A stretch of DNA of 64,000 nucleotides from Dokdonella_A sp963775445 (GTDB lineage: Bacteria; Pseudomonadota; Gammaproteobacteria; Xanthomonadales; Rhodanobacteraceae): positions 1,798,001 to 1,862,000 of the forward strand of contig CAVZIT010000004.1 in NCBI GenBank assembly GCA_963775445.1, written 5' to 3'. Positions 53,409-62,640 of this stretch are shown here, one piece after another; the stretch's first letter is position 1; every line of letters begins with the position of its first letter. A program made the translations under genes and the position numbers. The notes under the pieces are model-generated. The model ran no database searches, was not told where the DNA came from, and worked only from the letters and a program-made list of their open reading frames with translations.

Positions 53409-55781
53409 ATGAGCACTCCCCCTGTTCGCGTTCGTCGGGCCGCGGTTTTGGGCGCCGGCGTCATGGGCGCACAAATCGCGGCGCATCTGGCCAATGCGGG
53501 TGTCGAAACGCTGCTGTTCGATCTTGGCGCAAAAGGCGCCGATCACAACGCGCTGATCCAAAAGGCCATCGCCGGACTGATGAAATTGTCGCCTGCTCCG
53601 TTGGCCATCAAGTCGCGTGCCGCAGCCATCATGGCGGCCAATTACGACGACGACCTGGAGCGCCTGCGCGAGTGCGACCTGATCATCGAGGCGATCGCAG
53701 AACGACTCGACTGGAAGCTCGACCTCTACGGCAGGATTGTCTCCTATCTATCTGATACAGCTATAATTGCAAGCAACACATCTGGTCTGTCCATTGCATC
53801 GCTGGCCGAAGCGTTGCCGGTATCGCTGCGCCCACGATTTTGCGGAATCCATTTCTTCAATCCGCCGCGCTACATGCATCTGGTCGAACTGATTGCGACT
53901 CGCGAAACCGATCCCTCGATGCTTGCGGGGCTCGAGGCTTTCCTGACGACGACTCTCGGCAAAGGGGTGATCCACGCCAAGGACACGCCGAACTTCATCG
54001 GCAACCGGATCGGTGTGTTCTCGATCCTCGCAACTCTCCATCACACGATGCAGTTCGGACTCGGCTTCGATGTGGTGGATGCCTTGACCGGACCGGCCAT
54101 CGGTCGGCCGAAAAGCGCTACGTGGCGTACTGCCGATGTGGTGGGGCTCGACACGCTGACGCATGTCATCAAGACCATGGCCGATACGCTGCCGGACGAT
54201 CCCTGGCATCGTTACTTCAAGACGCCCGGCTGGCTTGCCGGATTGATCGAGAAGGGCGCACTGGGGCAAAAGACCGGCGCCGGGATTTATCGCAAGGCCG
54301 GCAAGGAAATCCAGGTGCTGGATCTGGCGAAGCTGGATTACCGGCCCTCGGCGCAGCAGACCTCCGACGAGATTGCCGAGATCCTGGCTATCAAGGATCC
54401 CGCCGAAAAGTTCGCCGGACTGCACGCCTCGGACGACCCGCAGGCACGCTTTCTGTGGGCCGTCTTTCGAGACCTTTTCCATTACAGCGCCTTCCATCTG
54501 GCTGACATTGCAGAGACCGCGCGTGATGTGGACCTCGCGATCCGCTGGGGCTACGGATGGAAACTCGGACCGTTCGAAAGCTGGCAGGCGGCGGGTTGGC
54601 AGCAGGTCGCAACCTGGATCGCCGAAGACATTGCCGCGGGCAAGAGCATGAGCGATGCGCCGTTGCCGGACTGGGTAAACGATGGCCGTAAAGGCGTCCA
54701 TCATGCAGCCGGTTCGTTTTCGCCGCGCGCAGGCAAGGATTTGCCGCGCTCGTCACAGCCGGTATACCGGCGCCAGCTATTCCCCGATCCGATGATCGGC
54801 GAGACTTTCGATCATGGGACAACCATCTTCGAGAACGCCGGGTTGCGCATGTGGCATCTGGGTGACGACATCGCCATTGCCTCGTTCAAGACACGCATGA
54901 ACACCGTCAATGACGACGTACTCGATGGGTTGCAGCGCGCCGTGGAAATCGCCGAGGCGGATTTTGGCGCGCTGGTCCTGTGGCAAACCGGCGAGCCGTT
55001 TTCGGCGGGCGCCGATCTCAAGGGCGCGTTGGGTTTACTCAAGGCCGGCAAGACCGCCGAGTTCGAGGCGATGGTCGCGAATTTCCAGGCAACCAGCATG
55101 CGACTCAAGCATTCACTGGTGCCGGTTGTCGCCGCGGTGCGCGGTCTCGTACTGGGGGGCGGCTGCGAGTTCCAGATGCATTCCGCACGCACGGTTGCCG
55201 CGCTCGAAAGCTATGTCGGACTGGTTGAAGCCGGTGTCGGCCTGTTGCCGGCAGGCGGCGGACTGAAGGAAATCGCGTTGCGCTGCGCCAAGGCTGCGCC
55301 AGATGGCGATCCGTTCGAAGGCGTGAAGCGCTGGTTCCAGATTGTTGCGATGGCCAAGATGTCTGGTTCTGCCCTGGAGGCACAACAGATGGGCCTGCTG
55401 CGTGACGACGACGTTGTCGTGTTCAACAGTTTCGAGCTGCTGTATGTCGCCAAGCAGCAGGCGATTGCGCTCAAGGAATCGGGCTATCGCCCCCCGCTGC
55501 CCGCGCGCAACATTACCGTGAGTGGAGATGTCGGCACCGCGAGCCTCAAGATGATGCTGGTCAATATGCGCGAAGGACGCTTCATTTCCGATCACGACTA
55601 CGAAATCGCGAGCCGTATCGCCGACACGCTGTGCGGCGGCGTCATCGAACGCGGTTCCGAAGTCGACGCGCGCTGGCTGCTCGACCTGGAGCGGCGGCAT
55701 TTCGTCGAGTTGGCGCAGATGCCCAAGACCCAGGAGCGCATCGAACACACCATGAAAACCGGCAAGCCGCTGCGCAATTGA
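53409..55781 (+). CDS. 3-hydroxyacyl-CoA dehydrogenase / enoyl-CoA hydratase fusion (FadN-like)
   Basis: Bifunctional fatty-acid beta-oxidation enzyme of 790 residues. The order is dehydrogenase first, hydratase last: NAD-binding loop VLGAGVMGAQIAAHLANAG at the N-terminus, FNPPRYMHLVELI and DTPNFIGNRIGVF in the dehydrogenase part, then a crotonase domain from about residue 490 with GEPFSAGADLKGAL and VLGGGCEFQMHSARTVA. This is the reverse of E. coli FadB and matches Bacillus FadN-type proteins. The thiolase gene follows after 174 bases. Confidence 0.92.
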   Translation: MSTPPVRVRRAAVLGAGVMGAQIAAHLANAGVETLLFDLGAKGADHNALIQKAIAGLMKLSPAPLAIKSRAAAIMAANYDDDLERLRECDLIIEAIAERLDWKLDLYGRIVSYLSDTAIIASNTSGLSIASLAEALPVSLRPRFCGIHFFNPPRYMHLVELIATRETDPSMLAGLEAFLTTTLGKGVIHAKDTPNFIGNRIGVFSILATLHHTMQFGLGFDVVDALTGPAIGRPKSATWRTADVVGLDTLTHVIKTMADTLPDDPWHRYFKTPGWLAGLIEKGALGQKTGAGIYRKAGKEIQVLDLAKLDYRPSAQQTSDEIAEILAIKDPAEKFAGLHASDDPQARFLWAVFRDLFHYSAFHLADIAETARDVDLAIRWGYGWKLGPFESWQAAGWQQVATWIAEDIAAGKSMSDAPLPDWVNDGRKGVHHAAGSFSPRAGKDLPRSSQPVYRRQLFPDPMIGETFDHGTTIFENAGLRMWHLGDDIAIASFKTRMNTVNDDVLDGLQRAVEIAEADFGALVLWQTGEPFSAGADLKGALGLLKAGKTAEFEAMVANFQATSMRLKHSLVPVVAAVRGLVLGGGCEFQMHSARTVAALESYVGLVEAGVGLLPAGGGLKEIALRCAKAAPDGDPFEGVKRWFQIVAMAKMSGSALEAQQMGLLRDDDVVVFNSFELLYVAKQQAIALKESGYRPPLPARNITVSGDVGTASLKMMLVNMREGRFISDHDYEIASRIADTLCGGVIERGSEVDARWLLDLERRHFVELAQMPKTQERIEHTMKTGKPLRN

Positions 55782-55802
55782 TTGCTGCACAAAGTTTGGT
55801 CA

Positions 55803-55856
55803 ACGTTTGCCCTGAGCGTAGCCGAATAGCGGCGACGTCAAAGGGTCAGCTGCAAG
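55803..55856. repeat. Degenerate copy of the intergenic palindromic repeat
   Basis: GTTTGCCCTGAGCGTAGCCG ... CGACGTCAAAGGGTCAGC resembles the elements at 42889-43073 with several changes. It sits between the two beta-oxidation genes, without a full right arm. Confidence 0.6.
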
Positions 55857-55955
55857 GCTTCGACGCCGCGACGTTCGCGCTTCGGCCGGCCCGATCGAAA
55901 CTGAGATGACATCTCGTCCATCGGTGATATCCAACCACTCGCAAGGTCTCCGCTC

Positions 55956-57152
55956 ATGACCAAACCATCCCAGGACGCCTACATCGTCGCCACGCTGCGC
56001 ACCCCGGTCGGCAAGGCGCCGCGCGGCGTGTTCCGCCATACACGTCCCGACGACCTGCTTGCACATGTCATACGCAGCGTGATCGACCAATGCGCTGGCA
56101 TCGATCCTTCCCGCATCGCCGATGCGATCATCGGCTGCGCGATGCCCGAGGCCGAGCAAGGCATGAACGTCGCGCGCATCGGCGCGTTGCTGGCCGGATT
56201 GCCCGACTCGGTTCCCGGTGTCACCGTCAACCGCTTCTGCTCCTCGGGCCTGCAGGCAGTGGCAATGGCCGCCGATCGCATCCGTCTCGGCGAAGCCGAG
56301 CTGATCCTCGCCGGCGGTACCGAATCGATGAGCATGGTGCCGATGATGGGCCACAAGATTGCGATGAATCCGATCGTATTCGAGGACGAAAACGTCGCTA
56401 TCGCCTATGGCATGGGCATTACCGCCGAGAAAGTCGCCGAGCGCTGGAAGATCAGTCGCGAGGATCAGGATGCATTCGCGTTGCAGAGTCATCAGCGCGC
56501 GATCGCCGCGATCGAATCCGGCGCGTTCGAGGACGAGATCGCGCCATTCCAGCTCGACGATCGTTATCCCGATCTGGTTTCGCGCGGCGTGCGCGAAGAC
56601 CGCCGCGTGATCGACACCGACGAGGGTCCGCGCAAGGACACCAGCATCGAGGTACTGTCCAAACTCAAGCCCGTGTTCCGCATGGGCGGAAGCGTGACCG
56701 CCGGCAACTCGTCGCAGATGTCCGACGGCGCCGGCGCCGTATTGCTGGCCAGCGAAGCGGCGATCAACGAATACGGCTTGACTCCCCTCGCCCGTTTCGT
56801 CGGTTACGCCGTCGCCGGTGTGCCGCCCGAAATCATGGGCATCGGCCCCAAGGAAGCGATTCCGAAAGCGCTGGCCGAAACCGGCATCAAGCAGGATGCT
56901 CTCGACTGGATCGAACTCAACGAGGCGTTCGCGGCGCAGGCACTTGCCGTGATCCGCGATCTCGGCCTTGATCCGGCCAAGGTCAATCCGCTGGGTGGCG
57001 CGATTGCTCTTGGTCACCCACTAGGTGCAACCGGCGCCGTGCGCGTCGCGACACTGATCCACGGCCTGCGGCGGCGCAAGGAGAAATACGGCATGGTCAC
57101 GATGTGCATCGGCACCGGCATGGGGGCCGCCGGGATTTTCGAGGCGCTATAG
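55956..57152 (+). CDS. Acetyl-CoA acyltransferase (beta-oxidation thiolase, FadA-like)
   Basis: Cleaves 3-ketoacyl-CoA with CoA, the last beta-oxidation step. 398 residues. Catalytic residues: C95 in VNRFCSSGLQA, the histidine in GGAIALGHPLGATGA, and the second cysteine in TMCIGTGMGAAG. The N-terminus DAYIVATLRTPVGK is typical. It partners the upstream FadN-like enzyme; the two are probably one transcript despite the repeat between them. Confidence 0.93.
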   Translation: MTKPSQDAYIVATLRTPVGKAPRGVFRHTRPDDLLAHVIRSVIDQCAGIDPSRIADAIIGCAMPEAEQGMNVARIGALLAGLPDSVPGVTVNRFCSSGLQAVAMAADRIRLGEAELILAGGTESMSMVPMMGHKIAMNPIVFEDENVAIAYGMGITAEKVAERWKISREDQDAFALQSHQRAIAAIESGAFEDEIAPFQLDDRYPDLVSRGVREDRRVIDTDEGPRKDTSIEVLSKLKPVFRMGGSVTAGNSSQMSDGAGAVLLASEAAINEYGLTPLARFVGYAVAGVPPEIMGIGPKEAIPKALAETGIKQDALDWIELNEAFAAQALAVIRDLGLDPAKVNPLGGAIALGHPLGATGAVRVATLIHGLRRRKEKYGMVTMCIGTGMGAAGIFEAL

Positions 57153-57276
57153 CCGAATCCAGGATGTGGACTCCACCACCGCGCTGGCTGCGCGAATGGC
57201 GCAGGCCGGGCCAGAACTTCATGCCGTAACCGGCCGAGGTCCCTGACGGCGTTAACTCCGTTTTCAATGCGCCGGG

Positions 57277-57552
57277 TCAGGCAAGCAGATCAGCAAACTC
57301 CGGATGCCGGCAGATATAAGCCGACGCATACGAGCACCCAGGCACGACCTTCCATCCCTCCCGTCGCGCGGTTTGCAACGCCGCGAGCGTCAGTGCCGCT
57401 GCCACGCCGCGACCTCCGACCGCTGCCGGCACACGCGTATGCGAAATGGTCATTATTCCATTGGCCAATCGATACTCGAGCCCACAAGGCTCGCCATCTA
57501 TCGTGGTACGAAAGCGTCTTGCACCTGCGTCGTGGTGGATGTCGGGACTCAT
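57277..57552 (-). CDS. GNAT-like N-acetyltransferase domain protein (YidJ/Gtnat-type)
   Basis: 91 residues. The small, minimal GNAT fold is recognisable by GEPCGLEYRLANG, ISHTRVPAAVGGRGVAAALTLAAL (acetyl-CoA loop with RGVAAAL) and CSYASAYICRHPEFADLL. Proteins of this group probably acetylate a small molecule or protein tail; target unknown. It converges on the thiolase gene. Confidence 0.88.
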   Translation of the reverse strand: MSPDIHHDAGARRFRTTIDGEPCGLEYRLANGIMTISHTRVPAAVGGRGVAAALTLAALQTARREGWKVVPGCSYASAYICRHPEFADLLA

Positions 57553-57854
57553 GCCGTACTCAACTTCCTGCCAGGAAATTCATCGTCTCTACAACCTTCG
57601 TGGCGAGTTCCATTTGGCGTGCAGCCGCCGTAGACGAAGCCGCCATTCGGCCACGATGGGCCGAATCCGACTTGCTCCGGCTCCAGCAAGACGACGTCCT
57701 GCACGCGGCGTTCGGCAGGTCCGCCCCCGTTCTGGGTCTCGCGTGTCCCTGCGGCTGACTCGATGCGGGAAGCCACACCATCCGGCGCGCTCTAGTGGCG
57801 ATGCGTTGTGCAGCGCCGCGGCGTGGTCTTGGTTTGTGGCTCCCATTGCTGCTG
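57553..57854. other. Intergenic region between GNAT gene and lipoprotein gene
   Basis: About 300 bases. A 75-codon open frame on the minus strand (57549-57776) has no family pattern or ribosome-binding site, so no gene is called. No terminator or operator was recognised. Confidence 0.35.
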
Positions 57855-58802
57855 TCATTGCGGTTGCACATTCGGAACACTTCCCTGCTCATCGAGCCCT
57901 ATCTGCAACCAGCCGAGATTGAGGCCGATGCGGGTCGCCTCGGGATTGGCCCAGGCGTAAGTCAGCACCTGGGCGCTCGCGTCCTCGATGACCGACAGCT
58001 TCAGGATCGGCGTATGACTCTGGCGATAGGTCAGGCGTTCGAGAGCGATCGAATACCCCGATGCAGCGCCATCGCGCCATTCGAGTTCTGCGCGGCCTCC
58101 CTCGCTTGACAAGCGCAACCCGCGGTTCATGTGCCAGTCCTTGCTCTCCGCGCTGGCCTTGGGGCCGGCGCCATTGATGGCTGCCCAACCCGAGAACCAG
58201 TGCACGCGCCTCAGATTTTCGCGCGCCGCGGCACCGCGCGCCTGGTCGGCATAAAACCGTATGTGCAGGAATTCGCCCTCGCGCTCGAACGAGAGCGGCA
58301 ACAACGCCGCGTTGCTGCCGATACCGGGCGCGATCGTCGCGCATGCCGCCGCATCGGCGTTCGCATGCAACGCATATGCGACCGATGTTTCGTGCAGGCT
58401 GCACGCATCGAGAGCCGCCCACTGCGACGCCTCGAAATCCTTGCCGCTTCCAGGCGTCGCCGTCAGGCCGCGATAAGGCGTGAGCATCACCGAACCATCG
58501 GCGGCAATCCGACGCTGCATCGCCCAAGTCGAGTCCAGAGGCGGCTCGGTGTCCAGATGCACTCGCCAAAGAGTCCAGCCGTTCGGCGGCTGGGGCTCCA
58601 GCGTCAGCACGACATGCGGTGGTGCGGCGGTCTGTTGGGTGCGCGACTGCCACACCTGCTCGTGATTGTCGAAGGTACCGGCCATCGGCAACGACGCGTC
58701 CTCATCGCTGAGGGACGCCACGGCGAGGCCGCCACGAATTTCGTGGCAGCCGGTCAATAGCATCAACCCGACCATTGCGGCGCAATAACATCGAAGATTC
58801 AT
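57855..58802 (-). CDS. Lipoprotein of unknown function, possibly CpeT/CpcT-like fold
   Basis: 315 residues. Signal peptide with lipobox LLTGC at about residues 15-19. The segment MAGTFDNHEQVWQ, the later WAMQRRIAADGSVMLTPYRGL and WAALDACSLHE resemble the CpeT-type beta barrel, but this is a loose match by eye. The C-terminal part (after residue 200) has strand-rich repeats without known motifs. It lies 7 bases after galU on the same strand and could be co-expressed with the envelope genes. Confidence 0.7.
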   Translation of the reverse strand: MNLRCYCAAMVGLMLLTGCHEIRGGLAVASLSDEDASLPMAGTFDNHEQVWQSRTQQTAAPPHVVLTLEPQPPNGWTLWRVHLDTEPPLDSTWAMQRRIAADGSVMLTPYRGLTATPGSGKDFEASQWAALDACSLHETSVAYALHANADAAACATIAPGIGSNAALLPLSFEREGEFLHIRFYADQARGAAARENLRRVHWFSGWAAINGAGPKASAESKDWHMNRGLRLSSEGGRAELEWRDGAASGYSIALERLTYRQSHTPILKLSVIEDASAQVLTYAWANPEATRIGLNLGWLQIGLDEQGSVPNVQPQ

Positions 58803-58809
58803 GGTGCGA

Positions 58810-59694
58810 TCATTGCTCGCGCAGGAAGGTGCGCGTGGCGTCGACGAGATCCGGATCCTGCAGAGCGTAATGGATCGTCGCCTTCAGTACGCCGAGCTTG
58901 TTGCCGCAGTCAAAACGCGTGCCTTCGAAACGACAGGCCAGGACCGATTGGTGCGCAAGCAGCGCCTCGATCGCATCGGTCAACTGGATCTCGCCTCCGG
59001 CGCCGGGTATGGTTTTCTCCAGTAGATTGAAGATTCGGCCCGGCAGCACATAACGGCCGACAATTGCGAGATTCGACGGAGCATCCTCGGGTTTCGGTTT
59101 TTCGACCAGGTGCCTCACGCGCGCGGCGCGCCCGGGCAATTCTTCTGCATCGACGATGCCGTAGCGGTCGGTTTGCTCGTGCGGAACTTCCTCGACCGCG
59201 ACGACACTTGCTGACTCGGCGGCGCCGAGTTCGGCCATCTGCCGCAGCGCACCCGGACGTCCGCTGCCTGGCGAACCATTCCAGATCAGATCGTCCGGCA
59301 GGATGACGCCGAATGGCTCGTCGCCGATCACCGGTTTGGCGCACAGCACCGCGTGGCCCAGACCGAGCGCTTCGGCCTGGGTAACGAACACGCATCGCAC
59401 CGAAGCCGGCAATACATTTCGCACGATTGCGAGCAGTTCGCGCTTGCCGGAGCTTTCAAGCTTGCTCTCGAGCTCGGGCGCGCGATCGAAATAATCCGCA
59501 ATCGCGTGCTTGTAGCGATTGGTCACGAAGATCAGCGTATCGGCCCCCGCGTCAACCGCCTCGTCGACTGCATACTGGATCAATGGTCGATCCAGGACCG
59601 GCAGCATTTCCTTCGCGACGACCTTGCTCGCGGGGAGAAAGCGCGTACCGAGACCAGCCACGGGAAAGACAACCTTGCGCAGGGTTTGCTGCAT
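58810..59694 (-). CDS. galU: UTP-glucose-1-phosphate uridylyltransferase
   Basis: Makes UDP-glucose for polysaccharides, LPS and trehalose-type metabolism. 294 residues. The nucleotidyltransferase start VVFPVAGLGTRFLPASKVVAKEMLPV, AVDEAVDAG, FVTQAEALGLGHAVL and the GVILPDDLI block are present. It follows the CapD-like gene by 9 bases and closes the envelope polysaccharide group. Confidence 0.96.
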   Translation of the reverse strand: MQQTLRKVVFPVAGLGTRFLPASKVVAKEMLPVLDRPLIQYAVDEAVDAGADTLIFVTNRYKHAIADYFDRAPELESKLESSGKRELLAIVRNVLPASVRCVFVTQAEALGLGHAVLCAKPVIGDEPFGVILPDDLIWNGSPGSGRPGALRQMAELGAAESASVVAVEEVPHEQTDRYGIVDAEELPGRAARVRHLVEKPKPEDAPSNLAIVGRYVLPGRIFNLLEKTIPGAGGEIQLTDAIEALLAHQSVLACRFEGTRFDCGNKLGVLKATIHYALQDPDLVDATRTFLREQ

Positions 59695-59703
59695 CGTGAA
59701 TCC

Positions 59704-61611
59704 TCAGAAAGCGTTGGAACCAAAGGTGAGCACCCGGGCCGTGTTGCCGGATTCGTGCGCGACGAACTCCGGCAGCATCTGCCCGAGTATGCGCCGCAGC
59801 GTTTCCTCGTCGTAATTGCGCACAGCCACCCTTGCCTCCCGCAACTGTGCCGCGAGCAATGATGACGCCATGCTCCGCGGTTGCGACAGGAAGATCTTGG
59901 CGTGGGTGGTTTTCTCATAGTGTTCGAGAGGATGAAACAGTTCCTCGAACAGCTTTTCCCCCGGACGCAACCCGGTGTAGACGATCGCGAGATCGCGGCC
60001 GCTCTGCTTGCCGGCAAGACGGATCATTTGTTCAGCGAGATAACTGATACGCACGGGTTCGCCCATGTCCAGCGCGAAGATTTCACCCCCCTGCCCGAGC
60101 ACGGCCGCTTGCAGGATCAACTGGCAGGCCTCGGGGATGGTCATGAAATAACGCGACATCTCCGGATGCGTCACGGTGATCGGGCCGCCCGCGCGAATCT
60201 GCTCACGAAACAGCGGTACCACCGAGCCGGCCGAATCGAGCACATTGCCAAACCGCACCGTAATGAAACGCGTGTTGGAGCGACTTGCGAAGTTCTGGCA
60301 GAACAATTCCGCCACGCGCTTGCACGCCCCCATGATGCTTGCCGGATTGACCGCCTTGTCGGTCGAGATCAGTACGAAACTGTCCACGCCATGGCGATCC
60401 GCCGCATCAGCCACCACTTCGGTACTGAGCACGTTGTTGCGGAACGCTTCGCGTACCTGCCCCTGCAGCAACGGCACATGCTTGTAAGCCGCGGCGTGGA
60501 ACACCACCTGCGGGCGCCACCTTGCAAACACGCGCTCGCATGCGGCCTCGTCGCCGCAGTCGCCGAGACAGGCATTGAACAACAGATCCGGAGACTCGCG
60601 TCGCAATTCCTGCTCGATGCGATAAAGGTTGTACTCCGACAGCTCGATGACGGTCAGCGACTCGGCGCCGAGCCGCGCGACCTGCCGGCACAGTTCCGCG
60701 CCGATCGAGCCGCCGCCTCCGGTCACCAGCACGCGTTTGCCCGACAGGCGCGTGCGGATGGCCGTCCAGTCGAGCTGGACCGGTGCGCGACCCAGCAAAT
60801 CCTCTATCGCGACTTCTTTGAGCTCGTTGAAACTGGAGCGGCCGGCGACCACGTCCTCGAGTCGCGGCACCGTGCGAAACGGGAGGTTGCACGCCTCGCA
60901 CAAATCCACCACGCGCTGCATCTGCGCATTGGTGGCCGAAGGCATCGCAATCACGAGGATTTGCGCCGCGGTTTCCCGAGCGCGCTGCACCAGCTGGTCC
61001 AAGGTCCCGAGAACCGGCACGCCGTGCACGCGCGCGCCGCGCAACTGCACATCGTCGTCGAGAAATCCCATCGGAACGTAGCGGTTTTCGCGCAGCAGAT
61101 CGCGCACCAGCGCCTCGCCCGCCTTGCCGGCGCCAAGCACCAGCATGCGCTCGCTCGGGGCATGCGCCATGAAATCCAGACGGCTGTCCTTCCAGTATCG
61201 ATACGCCAGGCGCGGAGCACCGAGCAGTACCGCGAGTACCAGCGGATACAATGCGAGGACGGTACGCGGTACGGTCGCGAGACGGTTGTACAGGAACAGT
61301 GTCAGGGCGACAGCCAGCGCACCGAGCACGCACGCACGAATGATGTTCCACAAATCGGGAAGGCTGGCAAAGCGCCACAGCCCCTTGTAGAGACCGGTCC
61401 ACCAGAAAATCAGGCCTTGCGCGAGCAAGACCAGGCACGCCTCGGGACCGAACAGCGCCAGCATCGGCTGGTGCACTTCGAATGACCAGCGCACTGTGCT
61501 GATCGCCGTCCAGGCGATCCAGACCATGCCCAGATCATGAATCACCACCGCGAGACGCGGATGGATCGCCGCGACGAAATTACGCGGCCACATCACCGTC
61601 CCGTCTTGCAT
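59704..61611 (-). CDS. Membrane-bound nucleotide-sugar 4,6-dehydratase (CapD/WbpM/PglF family)
   Basis: 635 residues: four to five N-terminal membrane helices, a first Rossmann domain (MLVLGAGKAGEALVRDLL) and a second catalytic SDR domain (VLVTGGGGSIGAELCRQVARLG). The active site is of the large WbpM type, with STDKAVNPASIMGACKR where Met replaces the usual Tyr. The enzyme converts UDP-GlcNAc to a 4-keto-6-deoxy sugar for O-antigen or capsule. ATG at 61593 is an alternative start. Its 5' end overlaps the transferase gene by about 32 bases. Confidence 0.92.
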   Translation of the reverse strand: MQDGTVMWPRNFVAAIHPRLAVVIHDLGMVWIAWTAISTVRWSFEVHQPMLALFGPEACLVLLAQGLIFWWTGLYKGLWRFASLPDLWNIIRACVLGALAVALTLFLYNRLATVPRTVLALYPLVLAVLLGAPRLAYRYWKDSRLDFMAHAPSERMLVLGAGKAGEALVRDLLRENRYVPMGFLDDDVQLRGARVHGVPVLGTLDQLVQRARETAAQILVIAMPSATNAQMQRVVDLCEACNLPFRTVPRLEDVVAGRSSFNELKEVAIEDLLGRAPVQLDWTAIRTRLSGKRVLVTGGGGSIGAELCRQVARLGAESLTVIELSEYNLYRIEQELRRESPDLLFNACLGDCGDEAACERVFARWRPQVVFHAAAYKHVPLLQGQVREAFRNNVLSTEVVADAADRHGVDSFVLISTDKAVNPASIMGACKRVAELFCQNFASRSNTRFITVRFGNVLDSAGSVVPLFREQIRAGGPITVTHPEMSRYFMTIPEACQLILQAAVLGQGGEIFALDMGEPVRISYLAEQMIRLAGKQSGRDLAIVYTGLRPGEKLFEELFHPLEHYEKTTHAKIFLSQPRSMASSLLAAQLREARVAVRNYDEETLRRILGQMLPEFVAHESGNTARVLTFGSNAF

Positions 61612-62635
61612 TCACCCGTTTCAAGCAATGCATCCGGGCGCCACACCAGAGGAGGCCTCCAGCGGTATAAACGGCCGCAGCCAAGGCGCCGCCCGCATAC
61701 GGCCGCATTCGCATGATCGCGGACGTAGCCGGCACGACGATGAAGAGGTTCCACAGCATGTACAGTCCTGCGACACGAGCGTGCGAAAGCCCGCTGCGAG
61801 CCAGCCACTGATAGAGATGTTCGCGATGCGCACTATACCAGCGGCGTCGATGCGCAATGCGCACTGCGAGCGTCAGCGTCGCGTCGAGCGTGAAGGCCGA
61901 AAAAACGACCATCACCGCCGCGAGCGAAAGAGCCGAGCCTCGGATGCAAAGGATCGCCAGAATGCCGAGCCACAACCCCAGCACGCCACTGCCGACATCG
62001 CCCATGAACACGCGCGCCCGCGGGAAATTGAATGGCAGGAAGGCAGCGACCGCCGCAGCACCGACCAGCGCGAGGCGGCTCAGCATCGGCATCCCGGCGA
62101 AAAGCGCCGCCATGGCGATCACGATCGACACGAACACGGCTTGCAGCGCCAGCAATCCGTCTATGCCATCCATGAAGTTGTGCAGGTTGACCGACCACAC
62201 CAGCGCGAGGCCAAGTCCCAGCAGCGCAAGAGACTTCATGACAGGTCCCGCTGCAACAGCCGCCGTCGGCACAAGCGCAGCCAGAACCAGGATGACTGCG
62301 AAAACATGCACTGCAACGCGCACCGCTGCCGCCTGCGATTGGTGATCGTCCCAGAATCCCACCGCGGCGACGGCCATCACCGCGCTCGCAAGAAGAAGGC
62401 TGGTGGCGGGAGTGGTTGCAGTGCCCGGCAACAACCCGCACGCGACCAACGCGATTGCGAAGCCGACACCGCCGCCGCGCGGCGTCGGCATGCTGTGGGA
62501 ACGGCGCCGCCCAGGCATGTCCAGAAGTCGTGTGGGCGCTCGGTGCATGACCACCCCGGCCAGTGCCGCGCTGACCAACGCCGCGACGAGCATGAGCAAC
62601 GCGGTTGTTGCCCAGGAATCAGCAACGAAGGACAT
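61580..62635 (-). CDS. WecA-like undecaprenyl-phosphate sugar-phosphate transferase (GT4)
   Basis: Multipass enzyme that transfers a sugar-1-phosphate, usually GlcNAc-1-P, to undecaprenyl phosphate and starts O-antigen or capsule units. 351 residues with about ten membrane helices. Family motifs are clear: RGGGVGFA, the metal site GFWDDHQS, HNFMDGIDGL, FMGDVGSG and HREHLYQWL. The start MSFVADSW at 62635 lies just after the lapB stop (62641). Confidence 0.93.
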   Translation of the reverse strand: MSFVADSWATTALLMLVAALVSAALAGVVMHRAPTRLLDMPGRRRSHSMPTPRGGGVGFAIALVACGLLPGTATTPATSLLLASAVMAVAAVGFWDDHQSQAAAVRVAVHVFAVILVLAALVPTAAVAAGPVMKSLALLGLGLALVWSVNLHNFMDGIDGLLALQAVFVSIVIAMAALFAGMPMLSRLALVGAAAVAAFLPFNFPRARVFMGDVGSGVLGLWLGILAILCIRGSALSLAAVMVVFSAFTLDATLTLAVRIAHRRRWYSAHREHLYQWLARSGLSHARVAGLYMLWNLFIVVPATSAIMRMRPYAGGALAAAVYTAGGLLWCGARMHCLKRVNARRDGDVAA

Positions 62636-62640
62636 GCGGC

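Noticed and set aside
57549..57776. 75-codon minus-strand frame between the GNAT and lipoprotein genes
   Set aside because: No family pattern and no ribosome-binding site.
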